Source: Nymphaea colorata (Eukaryota > Streptophyta > Magnoliopsida > Nymphaeales > Nymphaeaceae). From it: a stretch of DNA of 64,000 nt. The notes beneath the pieces were generated by a model, which worked only from the letters and a program-made list of their open reading frames with translations, ran no database searches and had not been told where the DNA came from. Position 1 is the first letter of the stretch. Each line of letters begins with the position of its first letter. Position numbers and translations under genes: made by a program. Below are positions 60,501-64,000 of this stretch, piece after piece. The stretch spans positions 16,800,802 through 16,864,801 of the forward strand of contig NC_045145.1 of the NCBI RefSeq assembly GCF_008831285.2, in the 5' to 3' direction.

Positions 60501-63500
60501 AAGGTTAAATGTGCCTTATACAGCTTATGTCACTTTGCATAACCAATTTCCAGTGGACTTTGCTTTGAGATCGTTAAAACAATACTGGATATGCCATTTG
60601 TTCAACTGTAAACAAGCAACACTCAGTAACTCATGGAACATATCTCGCTTGCACCTCTATTTCCATCATCCACAAGCAGGGTTGATCTTCACAAGGAGAC
60701 ATTGCAATAGCCAATTTCGGATCCCAGCTGCCTAAGGCTAAACAATCACCAGATACATACAAAAGATGGCCTTCAGATACATAAGCCTCTATGCTCCATA
60801 GTACTTTACAGAGTCCATACCCTGCACCATCACTACCTAGAACATCAATTCACATAAAAAATGTTCAGCACTCTAGAATACTAAGCTTTAGGACATCAAA
60901 GAACATTAATTTGCAACACTTCCATAAAATATGGCATTACATTAGACCAGATCCCATAGACATCATGCATAATAAACAAATCAAACACGAAACACAAATC
61001 ATACCCAATGCATAAATGTCAATTTTTTTACCAAAAATACTTTAAAAAAAAACTGCATCAAATTCTAGGAACTGGGTCAGTGATACAGAAGGCGAAGCGA
61101 CTAAGGGACAAGTTAAATTCTGTAATCTCAGAGTAGTCAAGAAATAGTAGCGACAAGAAAACATGTCTGTGTGTGTGAGAGAGGAATTTGTGAACCATGA
61201 AACCACATTGCAGCACAGAATCTTGTTTGCATGGGTATGACCACCAGATATCGGATCAGCTCATATAAGTGTTTAAAATGATTAACATATCGTCATTAGT
61301 AGGAATGTAGTATTAATCACCTTGAACACATCACATAACTCAAACACCAGATGGGAAAAGCAAATTATCCACGATTCACAAATATGAAGCAGTACAATAT
61401 AACCCTAAATTCTAAAAATTGTACTGCAACAGTAACACATTAGTAGAATCTAAGGATTCTTTTCTTTACTGGTTAGATTTATGTAAGTAAAGAGAGTACC
61501 ACCATCAGAAATGGTGATCCAATACCAAAGAATGCTTTCACATGTATTCATATATGTGCATGCATTGAATAAACGAGTAGAACTTATTGAGAAAGGATAA
61601 CTTGGTGTGGTGAGCATAAACAGCGAAAAGGAACTGTTAGTACCCACACATTATAATAATATATCAACTGATACGATTTATAAGCAGGTAGAATATTCTG
61701 AGAAAGGATGACTTGATGTGGTGGGTGTATGTAGAGGCAGGGTGAGAAAAGGAATTGTTGGTCCCAAGCATTATTGTAAAATACTAACTGGCTTACCATT
61801 TTCTTTGCATAAAATTTCACGGAACTCCAACTATGTCGAAAAATTACTAGTAAATTAATTTTATGGTTTTACACAGGATATTTAAATCCTTTCTGATTAG
61901 ATGGATAAAAAAGAACGTGTTTGAAGATGGTCATTGCACTTTCGAAGAATGCAAGTACAAAAACGGTAAACATAAAGAGAAACAAGAAGAAAAGAAAAAA
62001 GTCACTCCCACTTGCATAAGGAATGCAATCACAAGCAAAAGATACCAAGTCTCAAAAGACACCAAGTCTCAAATGGAAGACAATTTTTCTTTCAACCATC
62101 GAAAGTTCCATTCATTAAGCAGTTTTTCATTAAACAGTAGTCCAATTGGAAATCCAGACAAATCAAATTAAGTTCATATGGTCAGTAGGCAATTGAGTAA
62201 TCTACTGTTTAATGAGGTGGGAGGAATGAAGATTAGATATTAAAATTTGACCTAAGCATCAAGTCTTCAGTATTTACAACACAAACCTGTGCATAGAAGT
62301 TGAGAATCACGAAAAAACATAGTTTGACGCTTTGAGCTCAAGAATGTGTTACCTTTTCGTGCTAATGTCAAGGGAGCCCTAAAATAATGCTGAACAGTCT
62401 CTTTACAGAAAGAGGTTTTAGGAAAATTCTGCAAGGGTCCTCGATGGTACCAATACCTGCCAAATAAGAAGAAACTTTCAGACCCAGTTTTTTTATATTT
62501 TCCATATTCTTACCTCTTCTTCGGTTGGTTATGGCCAAGGTTTTCATAGTCTTATACAATGAAAATGCTGGTTCCGAGCATAACTTTAAAAAACTACTGA
62601 TCATGGCAATCCTTTGAATGGGAATCCTCCACTTTACATATTGCATCCGGCCTACTGCAGTTGCAATTCTATACAATGTAGGGACATCAGGGAGCTCGAG
62701 CATAGGGTATAGGAAGTCTGATTCACGACTATGATTTTGGCAAGAAAAAAAAAATCCACATGCATGTAAGTGGACTAAATCCTCGGTTGTACATGTAAAC
62801 ATCAACTTCTTTTAATTGGTCAAAGGTTAAAAAAAAAAAGTAAAAACAAAGCTCCTGACATTTAGTTAATGTCTTTCATGCACATTAACTTTCGAACAAC
62901 TCAACCCAGTCCCACTCTGCAAACTAAGAAAACAAAAATGTATGAACCAGATAGACGCATAAACAGATATCATTTCAAATGGAAGCAGTAATTTCGTTAT
63001 GTCAACAGAAAATGTTTGACAGAACTCATGCCATGCATCTCCTGGGTTTTCTTTCATCATTTTCATATTTAAAGTTCGTGTGTAAGACCTTAAACATCAC
63101 CCTTGCTCGTGTTTGCATTACATTTGCTAGAATTACCAGACGCCTTCTGCGTTCCATGTTGAAATCATCAACTGGAACATCGTTGGTACAGACAAACCAC
63201 ACGAGTGGAAATTATAGTAATCTTCTTAATCCACCGAAAAATAAAAATCACATAGACCTATTGAACAACAGCCTGTACTAACTAAAAATCTTGTTCTCTC
63301 ACAAGCACCCCATTCTCATCAAACAAGAACTGCTACATATTCATGCCAACCCCTTCATCGTACATTTCGCTACAATGCATAAAATAAAGCAAAATATCAA
63401 TCACCCGAAAGCTAACGAAACAATAGAACACTCAAACGAAAGAATTAAGGAACTCACGGAGAGGAGGAGTTCGGCAACGAAAACCTCCCCCAGCACCAAA

Positions 63501-63564
63501 GGCTCGCTCGCCGAGGGATGCACCCCAGAGCAAAGCGGGGAGGGAAAGCTTCAATAACCTCCAT
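48524..63564 (-). CDS. RNE: Chloroplast ribonuclease E/G with CBM20 domain
   Basis: Fourteen exons on the minus strand: 63564-63458, 62456-62353, 60821-60655, 60098-59120, 59018-58585, 57623-57306, 57231-57190, 56717-56593, 55433-55286, 54484-54412, 53230-53118, 51489-51370, 49856-49701, 48703-48524. All phases match; 1021 aa (Arabidopsis RNE is about 1000). Order: N-terminal Arg/Ser/Leu-rich likely plastid transit peptide; CBM20 starch-binding domain about 80-185 (GHLLYVSGD, LGSWDP); S1 RNA-binding domain starting near 376 and interrupted by an acidic insert (about 455-560) before GTKVIVQV; RNase H-like and DNase I-like catalytic core with metal-binding Asp780 (SIDVNGG) and Asp825 (IIVVDFIDM); zinc-link motif Cys883-X2-Cys886 (CSCCHGTG). 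RNase E cleaves polycistronic plastid transcripts between cistrons. The start at 63564 is chosen by phase; another ATG in a different frame lies 10 bases upstream and does not continue. Confidence 0.92.
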
Positions 63565-64000
63565 GGATGTGCAGTCATAGCAAACTGCCTAACAGGCAGA
63601 GGAACTCACCCGCCGAGCCCATGAATCCCGTTAAACGACGCCAAGGAAGAACCGAGAATCGGAAGGAAATGGGGCTCAATAATCAGGAAAACTAAGGCAC
63701 AGAAAATCCAAGAACAGCACAAGAAGAGAGCGTGCGAAAGAGAGAGCGTGGGGGAAGGATAGGACGATATCCAGGAACGATTTCCGGGGGGGGATTTTAG
63801 CGCGTTTTCTCATGTTTATCTTTGTTGAGCTTTTAAGACATGAGAGAGGCACCTACAGTTGCCAGATTAACGAGCCGTTTGGACCGTACATCAGGGTCCT
63901 GGGTCCGAACGAGTGAGGGATGGGTCGGACCCTGTGAACAATACGGATCGACCGGATCCAAATATTCAGTAGTGCATGACTGTATTCCCTTTCAAGATCC
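63565..64000. other. Promoter/leader side of RNase E/G gene
   Basis: Upstream of the minus-strand start. The first 200 bases or so are probably 5'-UTR; a purine-rich tract with gaaagagagagcg lies at 63735-63750. Past 63850 the sequence repeats ggtccg/cggacc words (gggtcctgggtccgaacg), which resembles the end of another small element. No coding exon is visible. Confidence 0.45.

Noticed and set aside
62368-62805. Minus-strand 145-aa frame as a separate gene
   Set aside because: Only 62353-62456 behaves as an exon (exon 2 of RNase E/G, in another phase); the rest has no recognisable protein.
63100-63200. Possible extra RNase E/G exon ending VPVDDFNMERRRRL before a gtaatt donor
   Set aside because: No acceptor AG lies in frame after the upstream stop, and its phase does not fit between exons 1 and 2, which already join correctly.
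63590-63630. Tiny 5' intron upstream of the RNase E/G start (cgg|gtgagt to aggcag)
   Set aside because: It would be only about 35 bases, shorter than plant spliceosomal introns normally are.

Overview
The window is nuclear DNA of a flowering plant. It has spliced genes with GT-AG introns, AT-rich introns and spacers, CT/GA and AT microsatellites, small MITE-like insertions, and gene families found in land plants. I see no bacterial, viral or organellar gene cluster, and no rRNA, tRNA or CRISPR. I cannot name the species.

Six protein-coding genes could be assembled exon by exon, and the reading phase matches at every junction. From left to right they are: (1) a WEB1/PMI2-like coiled-coil protein, minus strand, 4034-6962, with a probable 5'-UTR intron; (2) a plant CCDC22 orthologue, minus strand, 11141-17900, 6 exons, 562 aa; (3) a FAR1-domain protein, plus strand, 22114-24430, whose C-terminus is a run of duplicated small exons each coding a zinc-knuckle-like module; (4) a single-exon type II membrane protein resembling O-fucosyltransferases, plus strand, 28405-30111; (5) an 11-exon subtilisin-like protease, plus strand, 34778-39664, 774 aa; (6) a 3-exon four-pass membrane RING-H2 E3 ligase, plus strand, 43811-47468, 332 aa. 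A seventh gene fills the right third: a 14-exon chloroplast RNase E/G with an N-terminal CBM20 starch-binding domain, minus strand, 48524-63564, 1021 aa.

The spacers hold repeats. About 30.9-34.7 kb is the densest stretch: a dispersed repeat family also present near 2 kb, a direct duplication offset by 600 bp, AT microsatellites, and a ~112-bp minisatellite directly upstream of the protease. A broken copy of one protease exon lies at about 42 kb and is split by a small element with an 8-bp target-site duplication. Two Harbinger/Tourist-type MITEs lie in the long second intron of the RING gene.

The genes are independent housekeeping or signalling genes, not a pathway cluster: chloroplast positioning (WEB), endosomal recycling (CCDC22), transcription (FAR1-like), Golgi or secretory glycosylation (transferase-like protein), apoplastic proteolysis (subtilase), ubiquitination (RING) and plastid RNA processing (RNase E/G). 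The most unusual structure is the array of phase-compatible zinc-knuckle exons in the FAR1-like gene.
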